Under the pieces are notes generated by a model that worked only from the letters and a program-made list of their open reading frames with translations, was not told where the DNA came from and did no database searches. The translations under genes were made by a program, and so were the position numbers. DNA of 64,000 bases from Alkalibacillus flavidus (GTDB taxonomy: Bacteria > Bacillota > Bacilli > Bacillales > Alkalibacillaceae): NCBI RefSeq assembly GCF_040545925.1, contig NZ_JBEPMX010000007.1, positions 1 to 64,000 on the forward strand, given 5' to 3'. Shown one piece after another: positions 43,827-52,578 of this stretch. Within the stretch, counting starts at the first letter, position 1. The number at the start of each line of letters is the position of its first letter.

Positions 43827-44834
43827 TTAATACACTAATGACATGAAATCTTCATGCGACAGTTTACCTAAGTAATGCTGGATATTGATATCGCGTAGTG
43901 CTTCTTCAATCGCTTCTCGGTCATAACGCACACCTTTTAGCGCTTCTTCTACGTCACTCACTTCGCCAATGCCGAAGAAATCGCCGAAAATATTCACATC
44001 TTGAATGACGCCTTTTTTCACGTCTAGGCGCACATCGTATGACCCGACACCTTCAACACGTTTCGTATGCTGGATGTTAAACGCAGGCGATTTGCCGTAA
44101 TTCCAGTCCCATCGTTGATAACGCGATTCAGCGATTTCGCGAATCTTCGCCCAGTCATCTTCTGTTAATTTATATTGTGGTACATCATTGATATCTTTCA
44201 CATCAAAGATATATTTCAGAAGCAATTGTCTGAAGTCCTCTAAACTAATATCTTCTTCAAGAAATTCCGAAATATTCGCTACACGACTGCGAATTGACTT
44301 AATCCCTTTCGACCGAATTTTTTCAGATTTCACTCGCAATGACCGAACGACTTTTTCAATTTCTGAATCAAATAAAAGCGTGCCGTGGCTAAACATACGA
44401 CCTTTCGTCGTAAACTGCGCGTTACCGGAAATTTTACGACCATCAACGGTAATATCGTTACGACCTGATAATTCTGCATTTACGCCAAGACGTTGCAGCG
44501 CGTCGACAACCGGCTGGGTGAATTTTTTGAAGTTGGTAAAATTATCGCCTTCATCTTTCGCCAAAAAGCTAAAACTTAAGTTACCTAAATCATGATAAAC
44601 GGCGCCACCGCCAGATAGGCGACGAACGACTTTGATATCATGTTCGTCGACGAAATCGGTATTAATTTCTTCGATCGTATTTTGGTTTTTGCCGATAATA
44701 ATCGACGGACTATTCGTGTAAAACAGTAAATATTGTTGGTCATCATCAATGTTTAAATGCTTCAGCGCGTACTCTTCCATGGCTAAATTTAAATACGGAT
44801 CGTTATTCCCTTCGTTATCGATAAAATATAACAT
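43827..44834 (-). CDS. lplJ: Lipoate-protein ligase
   Basis: The 335-residue protein has the LplA-type catalytic domain: IIGKNQNTIEEIN, RRLSGGGAVYHDLGNLSFSF, and SGNAQFTTKGRMFSHGTLLF with the adenylating Lys region, plus a C-terminal accessory domain (RVEGVGSYDVRLDVKKG). It attaches scavenged lipoate to dehydrogenase and H-protein subunits in the cytoplasm. Position next to yhfI- and yhfH-like genes matches B. subtilis lplJ (yhfJ). Confidence 0.93.
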   Translation of the reverse strand: MLYFIDNEGNNDPYLNLAMEEYALKHLNIDDDQQYLLFYTNSPSIIIGKNQNTIEEINTDFVDEHDIKVVRRLSGGGAVYHDLGNLSFSFLAKDEGDNFTNFKKFTQPVVDALQRLGVNAELSGRNDITVDGRKISGNAQFTTKGRMFSHGTLLFDSEIEKVVRSLRVKSEKIRSKGIKSIRSRVANISEFLEEDISLEDFRQLLLKYIFDVKDINDVPQYKLTEDDWAKIREIAESRYQRWDWNYGKSPAFNIQHTKRVEGVGSYDVRLDVKKGVIQDVNIFGDFFGIGEVSDVEEALKGVRYDREAIEEALRDINIQHYLGKLSHEDFMSLVY

Positions 44835-44883
44835 GGTGAAGCTCCCTTCATTTTGTATCTATTCAAAGTATAAGCAAATTCGC

Positions 44884-45621
44884 CTATCTTCGCAAATCAA
44901 ATACTAACCCTTCTCGAGCCAATTCAACAGGGCCGTCAAACACTGCTTTCGCTTCTTGTACTAATTGAGCGTGTTCACCGAAATGAGGCAAGTGTGTGAG
45001 CCATAACTGACTGACACTTGCATCACGTGCTAACTGGCCACATTCCGTGCTTGTCATATGACCTGGTCCACTTCCGTCCATCCCGTCATAAAAGCTACTT
45101 TCGGCAATAAGCAAATCCGATCCTTTAGCGAAACCAGCTAATTCAGGGAAAAAGGCGGTATCTGCTGTATAAACAACCGCGCTCTCGCCATTTTCGACGC
45201 GAATCGCATGGCATGATTTTGGGTGTTTTGTTTGAATGAATGATAAGGTGAACGGGCCTAGTTCGAGCGGTTTTTCGATTCGATACAGACGACCGGCTGT
45301 TGCGATATGGTCGAGCTCGTCAAAATCGGTCACCCCATCTGCTGCAGCATAGATCGAGACAGGCCCTTCGATCTCACCTAGCTGTTCTTTCACAAGGCAA
45401 CTGTATTGAAATGCCCCGATATCTGCCACATGATCGTGATGAAAGTGTGATATAACAACAGCGTCAATGTCGCTCAAATCGATATACTGTTGTAATCGTG
45501 ATAACGCCCCACTGCCCAAGTCGATCACAAGCGTGAACCCATCTTGCTCCACTAAATAGCATGACGTCGCACCTTCCGCTTCAGGATAAGCTCCCCACGA
45601 TCCGATGACTGTCCACTTCAT
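44884..45621 (-). CDS. yhfI: MBL-fold metallo-hydrolase (YhfI-like)
   Basis: A 245-residue metallo-beta-lactamase-fold protein with the dinuclear zinc set: Asp in LVIDLGSGA, SHFHHDHVAD, Glu of the ESSFYDG turn, and a closing WLTHLPHFG His. The pattern resembles RNase Z-like or CMP hydrolases of the same fold; YhfI itself is uncharacterised. It lies divergent from the yhfH-like gene as in B. subtilis (yhfH, yhfI, yhfJ adjacent). Confidence 0.85.
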   Translation of the reverse strand: MKWTVIGSWGAYPEAEGATSCYLVEQDGFTLVIDLGSGALSRLQQYIDLSDIDAVVISHFHHDHVADIGAFQYSCLVKEQLGEIEGPVSIYAAADGVTDFDELDHIATAGRLYRIEKPLELGPFTLSFIQTKHPKSCHAIRVENGESAVVYTADTAFFPELAGFAKGSDLLIAESSFYDGMDGSGPGHMTSTECGQLARDASVSQLWLTHLPHFGEHAQLVQEAKAVFDGPVELAREGLVFDLRR

Positions 45622-45746
45622 ATAGGTATTTCCTCCTAATTTTAGTTATATAACAGTTTTTCTGTTCACAAATCTGTATTAATACAGTATAGTATAAGTA
45701 CACGCATAAATTATCTAAAAACTCAAAATCTTGAGGAGGTCATGTC

Positions 45747-45875
45747 ATGTTAATGTCACCTGTCCAATTTTTCCGCAACCTACCTAAAAAGCAATGTGCT
45801 GTCTGCAAACGGGACATGAACGAACAGGCTGATTGCTACACGAACAAATGCGAAAAATGCGACCCAATTAGCTAA
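45747..45875 (+). CDS. yhfH: YhfH-like small zinc-ribbon protein, 42 aa
   Basis: The ATG six bases after AGGAGGT begins MLMSPVQFFRNL. The chain carries CAVC, a DCYT cysteine and CEKC, enough for one zinc ribbon. Size, cysteine pattern and position beside yhfI match YhfH of B. subtilis. Function unknown. Confidence 0.8.
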   Translation: MLMSPVQFFRNLPKKQCAVCKRDMNEQADCYTNKCEKCDPIS

Positions 45876-45883
45876 GCGGTTAT

Positions 45884-45920
45884 AAAAAAGTGCTCTAATT
45901 CCACGTTAGAGCACTTTTTT
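45884..45920. terminator. Terminator of the yhfH-like gene
   Basis: AAAAAAGTGCTCTAA (45884-45898) and TTAGAGCACTTTTTT (45906-45920): perfect 15-bp arms including the T run. Confidence 0.95.
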
Positions 45921-45959
45921 ATGGTCTATTCCCGTCATTTTTGAAAGAAAACACATGAC

Positions 45960-46200
45960 TTATTTCAAAAATCGCTTCAGTTATTCAATAAATTCGCTAA
46001 CTTATTTCAAAAGTGACGCAGTCATCTGAAGTTATTTAATAAATCTCATGAGTTATTAAATAAATCATAGGAATTATTTAATAAATTCAAGAACTTATTT
46101 AAAAAGTAACGCAGTCACCTGAAGTTATTTCAAAAATACCGCTAGTTATCTCATAAGTCACGGCATTTATCTCATAATTGCCAGGACTTATTTAATAAAT
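45960..46200. repeat. 21-nt periodic array, TTATTTCAAAAAT family (12 units)
   Basis: TTAT cores begin at 45960, 45981, 46002, 46032, 46053, 46074, 46095, 46125, 46146, 46167 and 46188, with a degenerate TCATCTGAAGT at 46022. Steps are 21 except for two of 30, and both 30-nt steps contain the same insert (GACGCAGTCATCTGAAG or AACGCAGTCACCTGAAG). Units vary as TTATTTCAAAA, TTATTTAATAAAT and TTATCTCATAA. It lies between the convergent yhfH and hemY genes. Confidence 0.95.
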
Positions 46201-46214
46201 CAAAAGCGGTTAAG

Positions 46215-47603
46215 CTAGGATTCGAGGGATTCGATCGTTTTTACGGTGCGGATCGCTTGGTCCATGCAGTCCGGCAAACCGACTCCGCGGTATGCATTGC
46301 CAATCAAATAAACACCTGGTAATTCCGCTTCAAGCTGTTTTTCCAACGCTTCAACCCGGTCCAAATGTCCGACTGTATATTGCGGCATCGCGTCGTACCA
46401 GCGTGTGACGACATAAAACTTAGGCTCGCCTTCAACCGTCATAATCTTCTTCAAATCACCAATGACTAAATCGGCAATCTCATCGTCTGACAAATCGAGA
46501 ACGTCTTCGTCGCCCGGTTTGCCAACGTACGCGCGCAATAAAACTGAACCGTCCGGCGTCGTGTGCGGCCATTTCTTGTGCGTCCACGTACACGCGGTAA
46601 TGCGGTAGCCTTCTTTTCGCGATACAACAAAGCCTGTTCCGTCCGGCAAATTTTTCACCGAGTCTTCATCAAACGCCATCGCCACATTGGCAACGGACGT
46701 ACTCTTCGTCTGTTGAAAATCGCGCATAAACGCATAATCCGAAAACATCTGCGCTGTGACTTGATGTGGTGTCGTTGCGATGACATAATCCGCTTCAAAC
46801 GGCTCATCCCAGCCAGCCACATCTAACACGTAGCGACCATCTTGCTTCGACACTTGCTCAACCTGCGTCCCCGTATGCATGTCACACTCAAGTGCATCTG
46901 TCAGCCCATTCACAAGTGTCTTCAAACCACCTTCTAACGTCAAAAACATGCCTTGCTTATTGCCTGACGTCTGTTGTTTCGGCGTCGTTTTCTGCAAACC
47001 ACGAATCAAACTGCCATATTTATTTTCCATCTGTAAAAAGTGAGGAAACGTCGCTTTCAAACTCAAATCGTCAATATTCCCGGCATAAATCCCGGAAATA
47101 AGTGGATGAATTAACCGATCAACGACTTGATCGCCTAACCGACGCCGGAAAAAGTGGCCGACTGAAATATCACCATCCACATCCGTCCGACTCGTGACGA
47201 AATCTTTTAGCGCATTCAATTTACCTGATGTAGTAAAAAGCGCCGAGCGGACAAATGGCTTTAAGTCTGTCGGCACACCCATCACAGCCCCAGCTGGCAT
47301 CGGGTGCAATTGATCCTGAGATAAAATAAACGCTTTCCCCGTTGCACTACGAATTAAGTGATTACCTAATCCTAAATCGTGCACAAGCTCTTTCGCTGTT
47401 TTCTTTCGTTCCAAAAACGAATCAGGTCCGCGCTCGATCGTAAACCCGTCTCGCTCTACAGTCGAGATTTTTCCACCTAGTTGGTTTGATGCTTCAAATA
47501 ACGTGACATCGGCATTGACGTTTTGTTTTTGCATATAGTAAGCGGCGGTTAACCCCGTTATCCCGCCGCCTATTATCGCAATTTGTTTGCGCTCTGCCAT
47601 CAT
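46215..47603 (-). CDS. hemY: Coproporphyrinogen III oxidase HemY (CgoX)
   Basis: 462 residues. The FAD-binding Rossmann start is IAIIGGGITGLTAAYYMQK, followed by the family stretch LFEASNQLGGKISTVERDGFTIERGPDSFLERK. The C-terminal FAD contact VYLIGNAYRGVGLPDCMDQAI also fits. In Firmicutes this enzyme oxidises coproporphyrinogen III to coproporphyrin III. The gene ends the pbpF-hemE-hemH-hemY run with only 3 nt after hemH. Confidence 0.95.
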   Translation of the reverse strand: MMAERKQIAIIGGGITGLTAAYYMQKQNVNADVTLFEASNQLGGKISTVERDGFTIERGPDSFLERKKTAKELVHDLGLGNHLIRSATGKAFILSQDQLHPMPAGAVMGVPTDLKPFVRSALFTTSGKLNALKDFVTSRTDVDGDISVGHFFRRRLGDQVVDRLIHPLISGIYAGNIDDLSLKATFPHFLQMENKYGSLIRGLQKTTPKQQTSGNKQGMFLTLEGGLKTLVNGLTDALECDMHTGTQVEQVSKQDGRYVLDVAGWDEPFEADYVIATTPHQVTAQMFSDYAFMRDFQQTKSTSVANVAMAFDEDSVKNLPDGTGFVVSRKEGYRITACTWTHKKWPHTTPDGSVLLRAYVGKPGDEDVLDLSDDEIADLVIGDLKKIMTVEGEPKFYVVTRWYDAMPQYTVGHLDRVEALEKQLEAELPGVYLIGNAYRGVGLPDCMDQAIRTVKTIESLES

Positions 47604-47606
47604 GAC

Positions 47607-48536
47607 TTACCCTTTCATCGTATCGAGTACGACTTTAGACAGTGTATTAATGAACTTCGGATGCGCATTCGGCATTTCTGGGCGATAATAAGACGCTCCA
47701 ACCTCATCGCACACATCTTTACATTCGATGTCGTTGTCATATAACACTTCTAAGTGATCGGCTACGAAACCAACAGGCGCGTAAACAAATGTTGTATATC
47801 CTTTTGTCTCATATAAATCTTTTGTCAAATCTTGCACGTCAGGGCCTAACCATGGATCTGGCGTGTTCCCTTCACTTTGCCAACCAATCTCGTAATCTTG
47901 GATACCAGCCCCTTCAGCGATTAAATCCGCTGTGCGCTGAAGTTGATCTGGATATGGGTCGCCTTCTTGGATGATCTTCGTCGGTAAACTGTGCGCTGAC
48001 ACAATTAAACACGCATTATTACGTTCTTCTTCCGTCATTTGACCGTATACTTTATTAATTTGCTCGACCCAGAATTCGATATAACCTGGCTCGTCATACC
48101 AATCGACAACAGATGTTAATGTAATGCCATATTTGTCCGCTTCTTCTTGTGCACGGCCGTTGTATGATTTAATACTAAACGTTGAATAGTGCGGCGCTAA
48201 CACGATACTAACCGCTTCATCCACGCCGTCGTCCGCCATTTGTTGGACCGCATCTTCAATAAACGGATGAATATGTTTTAAACCTAGATACAGTTTAAAC
48301 TCAACTTCATCCTGCTCTTCGTTTAACTTCGATTCTAACGCTTCTGCTTGTTCGCGTGTAATTCGAGCAAGCGGCGAAATACCGCCGATTTCTTCATAAC
48401 GGCTACGCAAATCTTCAATCATTTCGTCTGTCGGGCGTTTACCCTTACGAATGTGTGTGTAATACGCTTCTAAATCGTCTTCTTTGTAAGGCGTGCCATA
48501 CGCCATTACGAGTAGTCCTACTGTTTTCTCTGCCAT
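47607..48536 (-). CDS. hemH: Coproporphyrin ferrochelatase HemH (CpfC)
   Basis: 309 residues with VGLLVMAYGTP at the start, AHSLPTKI (metal-site His) and WQSEGNTPDPWLGPDV, then FVADHLEVLYDNDIE (catalytic Glu), all standard ferrochelatase motifs. Inserts iron into coproporphyrin in the Gram-positive haem route. Start follows GAGGAGTTGAATAA. Confidence 0.96.
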   Translation of the reverse strand: MAEKTVGLLVMAYGTPYKEDDLEAYYTHIRKGKRPTDEMIEDLRSRYEEIGGISPLARITREQAEALESKLNEEQDEVEFKLYLGLKHIHPFIEDAVQQMADDGVDEAVSIVLAPHYSTFSIKSYNGRAQEEADKYGITLTSVVDWYDEPGYIEFWVEQINKVYGQMTEEERNNACLIVSAHSLPTKIIQEGDPYPDQLQRTADLIAEGAGIQDYEIGWQSEGNTPDPWLGPDVQDLTKDLYETKGYTTFVYAPVGFVADHLEVLYDNDIECKDVCDEVGASYYRPEMPNAHPKFINTLSKVVLDTMKG

Positions 48537-48553
48537 TATTCATTCAACTCCTC

Positions 48554-49585
48554 TTACTTTGAAGTATAGTCATGGACAAACGCCGCTAAGCGCTGCAGTG
48601 TTTCCGGCTGTACCTCTGGGAAAACACCATGTCCTAGATTAAACACATAACCTGGAATATCTTTACCTTGATCTAAAATGGCTTTCGTCCGCGATTCAAT
48701 CACATCCCAATCGGCTAATAGTACAGCTGGATCTAGGTTTCCTTGAAGCGAACTCGTCATACCCATCTCACGCGCGTCTGTAATCGACGTGCGCCAATCT
48801 AAGCCGACTGTTGTACACGGCAAGCTATTGAACTCAAGTAACAAGTGATTCGCGCCTATGCCGAATAAAATCGTCGGCACTTCTTCTTCTTTTAACGCGT
48901 TAAATATCTTTTCCATAACAGGTTTAATAAAGACGCGATAATCTTGCGCACTCACAGCGCCAACCCACGAATCAAAAATCTGAATCGCTTTAGCACCAGA
49001 TCGAATTTGCGCTTTCGTGTACGTAATAATCATGTCGCCGAGCTTGTCCATTAACGCAAACCACGTCTCAGGATCCCCGTACATCATCGCTTTTGTTTTA
49101 TTGTACTGTTTCGACGGGCCACCTTCAATCATATAGCTCGCGAGCGTAAACGGCGCCCCACTAAAGCCGATAAGCGGTACATTCAACTTCTCTTCTGTCA
49201 AAATCCGAATCGTCTCAAGCACGTACGAGACGTCTTCTTCTGGATTTAAGTCGTCTAGACGATCGACGTCTGCTTTCGTTTGAATCGGATTGTAAATGAC
49301 CGGGCCGACGCCTTTTTTAATCTCAACGTCGACACCCATCGGCGGAAGCGGCGACATAATATCTTTGTACAAAATCGCTGCATCCGTATTGTAATTCACG
49401 ACAGGTAATTCTGTAACATACGCACACAATTCCGGTTGATGTGTAATTTCAAATAACGAGTACTTTTCCTTTAATTTTCGGTACTCAGGTTGCGATCGTC
49501 CCGCTTGGCGCATAAACCATAACGGGGTGTAGTCTGTTTTCTCACCACGATAAGCTCTTAAAATTGTATCATTAAACTCCGCCAT
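48554..49585 (-). CDS. hemE: Uroporphyrinogen decarboxylase HemE
   Basis: ATG after AAAGGTGAGTCGA. The 343-residue enzyme shows WFMRQAGRSQPEYR, GFSGAPFTLASYMIEGG, the IQIFDSWVGAVS catalytic loop and NLGHGVFPEVQPE end. Decarboxylates the four acetate side chains of uroporphyrinogen III. Followed by hemH after 17 nt. Confidence 0.96.
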   Translation of the reverse strand: MAEFNDTILRAYRGEKTDYTPLWFMRQAGRSQPEYRKLKEKYSLFEITHQPELCAYVTELPVVNYNTDAAILYKDIMSPLPPMGVDVEIKKGVGPVIYNPIQTKADVDRLDDLNPEEDVSYVLETIRILTEEKLNVPLIGFSGAPFTLASYMIEGGPSKQYNKTKAMMYGDPETWFALMDKLGDMIITYTKAQIRSGAKAIQIFDSWVGAVSAQDYRVFIKPVMEKIFNALKEEEVPTILFGIGANHLLLEFNSLPCTTVGLDWRTSITDAREMGMTSSLQGNLDPAVLLADWDVIESRTKAILDQGKDIPGYVFNLGHGVFPEVQPETLQRLAAFVHDYTSK

Positions 49586-49687
49586 TCGACTCACCTTTCA
49601 TTATTCCATCTGTTTACCAATATAAATGAATTTGTCACACGTGTATAGTGAGAGCCTTGAATTGTCATGAATTTGCCTCACTCTTAC

Positions 49688-51841
49688 TTAAAACGCTTCA
49701 TCACGATTCGATGGTTCACCTTCTAGGCCATTCAGTGGATTGACGGGAACGACATAATACGATGGGTTATTAATCATTTGCGAATCATTGACTTGATAAG
49801 ACGTTTCACCTGTCACAGAGCCGATCTTTTCAACCTCTCCGCCCGTGTCACGATAAATATCATAACGAATTCGTTCATCCGCAGCCGACCATGTTAACTC
49901 AACATCAATGCCACTTAAAAAGCCGAGCGATACATTCGCGCTTAAATCGTGTATGTTAGGTAACCGAATGGGTTCTTCTAAATCGTTCACCTCTTCAGGC
50001 ACGGCGAAAGAAGTTGTTAAATCATGCGATTGATCTAAATCTGTCATAATGCCATCGACGAGCGCTGTCGCAAGGGCACTACCTTCCGTTAAATAGTGAT
50101 CCTCACTGCTGTCATCATAACCAATCCAACTCGCCACCGCATAATCTGGATTAAACCCGACAAACCACGCATCTTTCACACCACCCTCGACATGCGGATG
50201 TTGCGTCGAGCCTGTTTTACCCGCTAACGCCTGATTGAACTCACCGCCACTCGCTGTGCCATCATCAACGACAGCTTGAAGTATCCGTGTTAAATACCAC
50301 GACGTTTGTGGTGAAAATAGTTGTGTCGTTTCGCGGGCTGGTGCTTCTAATATCTCCCCATCACGATCCGTCACTTCCAAAATCGCATACGGTTCCATAT
50401 ATCGACCACCATTGGCAAAACTTCGATATAACCCAGCCATATGAAGTGGTGATAAGCCTTCTTTTAATCCGCCTAAAGCGACTGCTAAGCCAGGGTCATC
50501 AAGTGTCACCCCGACATCAGCTAAATATGACAAGCCGTAATCGATTCCTATTTCATCAAACAATGCGACAGCTGGGGCATTTTTCGATTCAACTAACGCA
50601 TCATATATCGTGACCTCGCCATCATATTGGCCATCAACATTAGACGGGCTGTACCCATCATAATCGCGTTGTTCATCAGGAATTAACGAATAAGGGTGAT
50701 ACAAGCTCTCTTCAAGCGCAGGACCGTAGACTACGAGTGGTTTCATCGTAGACCCGGGCTGACGTTTGACTTTGACTCGGTTAAGGTCGCCACGTTCATG
50801 ATCACGACCGCCAACGGCCGCCCGCACAACGCCATTCGCTTGATCGAGCATCACAGTCGCCCCCTCAACACCTGCTGATGACCCTTGAAAATATTCATCG
50901 CGCTGCATTCGTTGATACACAGTCTCCTGCATGTCAGGGTCTAACCCGACTGTCACCTCGTAACCATTCGTATAAATCGCCTCACGCGATAAATGATAAT
51001 CACGTTCTAATTCATCTAACACCAAATCAACATAACTACTCAACCACGGACTCGACGTCGACTCATTCGGCTTAAGCGCTAATGTTTTGCCTTGTGCCTG
51101 TCGCATCTTATCCGCTTCAATCAAGCCATGCTCGTGCATTTGGTTTAAGACGAGATCCCGACGTTCCTTCGCACGCTCAGGATGCTCAGTCGGATCATAA
51201 AAATTTGGCGCTTTCGGCATCGCCGCTAATACCGCCCCTTCAGACAGCGTCAACTGCGACACGGGCTTCGAATAAAACGCTTGCGCCGCTTCTTCGATTC
51301 CGTGTATACCAGCACCGAAATAGATTTCGTTTAAATAATACTCCAAAATCTCCTCTTTCGACCGCTGTCTCTCTAAGTAAATCGAGCCCATGACTTCTTT
51401 CGTTTTTCGCATCCACGTCTTGTCGTCCGTAAGCGAGACATTTTTGACTAGTTGTTGCGTGATCGTACTCGCACCTTCTGTTTTACTCATCGTCAAAATA
51501 TCACGATATACCGCGCGACCAACTGCCCAAAAATCAACACCGTTATGATCATAAAATCGATGATCTTCTATCGCCAAAAACGCATCCGTCACATGCTCCG
51601 GGACTGCATCGATTGGCACATACGTCCGATTTTCTTCATATAGTTTAACGATCTCATCTCCATTTTCTGTCTTTAACACCGTCGATTCATCAAACACAAA
51701 ATGATCGTCATCGACCACAAACCGCCCCCCTAGCACAATCATCATATAACCGATAAAGCTTAACACCACAAGGATTATTAAGCCGTAAACGGGATATCGC
51801 CATCGTCCTAACGCGTCGTTCCATCTATGCCATAAAGCCAT
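49688..51841 (-). CDS. pbpF: Class A penicillin-binding protein (PbpF-like)
   Basis: 717 residues: cytoplasmic start, one membrane helix (about 18-40), a GT51 transglycosylase domain (AIEDHRFYDHNGVD with catalytic Glu, EGASTITQQLVKN, EYYLNEIYFG), and a transpeptidase domain with PGSTMKPL (Ser nucleophile), ESKNAPA and GKTGST. A C-terminal fibronectin-III-like domain (LTWSAADERIRYDIYRD) follows. It heads the haem run, as pbpF does in B. subtilis. Makes and cross-links peptidoglycan; sporulation or general wall role not decided by the sequence. Confidence 0.93.
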   Translation of the reverse strand: MALWHRWNDALGRWRYPVYGLIILVVLSFIGYMMIVLGGRFVVDDDHFVFDESTVLKTENGDEIVKLYEENRTYVPIDAVPEHVTDAFLAIEDHRFYDHNGVDFWAVGRAVYRDILTMSKTEGASTITQQLVKNVSLTDDKTWMRKTKEVMGSIYLERQRSKEEILEYYLNEIYFGAGIHGIEEAAQAFYSKPVSQLTLSEGAVLAAMPKAPNFYDPTEHPERAKERRDLVLNQMHEHGLIEADKMRQAQGKTLALKPNESTSSPWLSSYVDLVLDELERDYHLSREAIYTNGYEVTVGLDPDMQETVYQRMQRDEYFQGSSAGVEGATVMLDQANGVVRAAVGGRDHERGDLNRVKVKRQPGSTMKPLVVYGPALEESLYHPYSLIPDEQRDYDGYSPSNVDGQYDGEVTIYDALVESKNAPAVALFDEIGIDYGLSYLADVGVTLDDPGLAVALGGLKEGLSPLHMAGLYRSFANGGRYMEPYAILEVTDRDGEILEAPARETTQLFSPQTSWYLTRILQAVVDDGTASGGEFNQALAGKTGSTQHPHVEGGVKDAWFVGFNPDYAVASWIGYDDSSEDHYLTEGSALATALVDGIMTDLDQSHDLTTSFAVPEEVNDLEEPIRLPNIHDLSANVSLGFLSGIDVELTWSAADERIRYDIYRDTGGEVEKIGSVTGETSYQVNDSQMINNPSYYVVPVNPLNGLEGEPSNRDEAF

Positions 51842-51948
51842 AACGCCACCTCAATCAATCTTTCATACTTTCCGTAAAACCATTCACTATTATATTATAG
51901 TCTACACCATTCGACAAAAGATTTACGCTTTACGGTAGGCGTTATCAT

Positions 51949-51974
51949 GTTTAATGAATAAGCCTGGGGGGTAT
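51949..51974 (+). promoter_or_regulatory. Sigma-B-type promoter of the ferritin-like gene
   Basis: GTTTAA (51949-51954) and GGGTAT (51969-51974) separated by 14 bases match the general-stress sigma-B consensus exactly. The predicted start lies about 35 nt upstream of the gene. Confidence 0.7.
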
Positions 51975-52014
51975 TGTTAGAATAGATACTTAAAAAAGGA
52001 AGGGTGACTGAATA

Positions 52015-52452
52015 ATGGAACAAAATGTACAAAAATTAATTGATGGATTAAACAAAGACTTAGCAGAAGAATACGGTGCGATGATTCGTTACACGTACAA
52101 CGCAGCCGTTGTATCAGGTTTATACCGTGAAGTATTAAAACCATTTTTCGAAGCGGAAGTACAAGACGAAGCCGGTCACGCATTATACTTATCTGAAAAA
52201 ATTAAGATTTTAGGTGGCAATCCAACGACAACACCGGCTGAAGTGGAACAACACGAAGACGTGAAACCAATGTTAGAAGATGCTTTAGCAGCTGAAAAAG
52301 ACACGATCAATCGCTATGAAGAACGCAAAAAATTAGCTGACGAACTAGGTTACACAGAACTAGCTGTGAAACTAGAAGACATGATCGCAGACGAAACGAA
52401 ACACAAAGAAGACATTCAGCGTCTTTTAGATGATCCGAGTTTTAAAAAATAA
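52015..52452 (+). CDS. Ferritin-like (bacterioferritin-like) protein, stress-induced
   Basis: 145 residues in a four-helix bundle. Iron-ligand positions are seen as EEYGAMIRY in helix 1, EAEVQDEAGHA (ExxH) in helix 2, AEKDTINRYEER in helix 3 and ETKHKEDI (ExxH) in helix 4. This is the two-iron site of ferritin/bacterioferritin-like proteins. No heme-binding Met is obvious. A sigma-B promoter implies induction by general stress, where it would store iron or detoxify peroxide. Confidence 0.85.
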   Translation: MEQNVQKLIDGLNKDLAEEYGAMIRYTYNAAVVSGLYREVLKPFFEAEVQDEAGHALYLSEKIKILGGNPTTTPAEVEQHEDVKPMLEDALAAEKDTINRYEERKKLADELGYTELAVKLEDMIADETKHKEDIQRLLDDPSFKK

Positions 52453-52466
52453 CGAGTTATGAACCG

Positions 52467-52500
52467 AAGCAACTTCCTTTTAAAAGGGAGTTGCTTTTTT
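52467..52500 (+). terminator. Terminator of the ferritin-like gene
   Basis: AAGCAACTTCCTTT pairs with AAAGGGAGTTGCTT followed by TTTT, one G-T pair. Confidence 0.9.
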
Positions 52501-52578
52501 AATTACAAAACTTATTACGCGTCACGAAAAATCTGTTATAATATCGTTAACGTTTTTAGAGGAAGGGGACATTAATTC

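Noticed and set aside
45960..46200. Possible CRISPR array
   Set aside because: Regular spacing, but the repeats are only 13 bp and variable, the spacers are 8 nt, and no cas gene is present.
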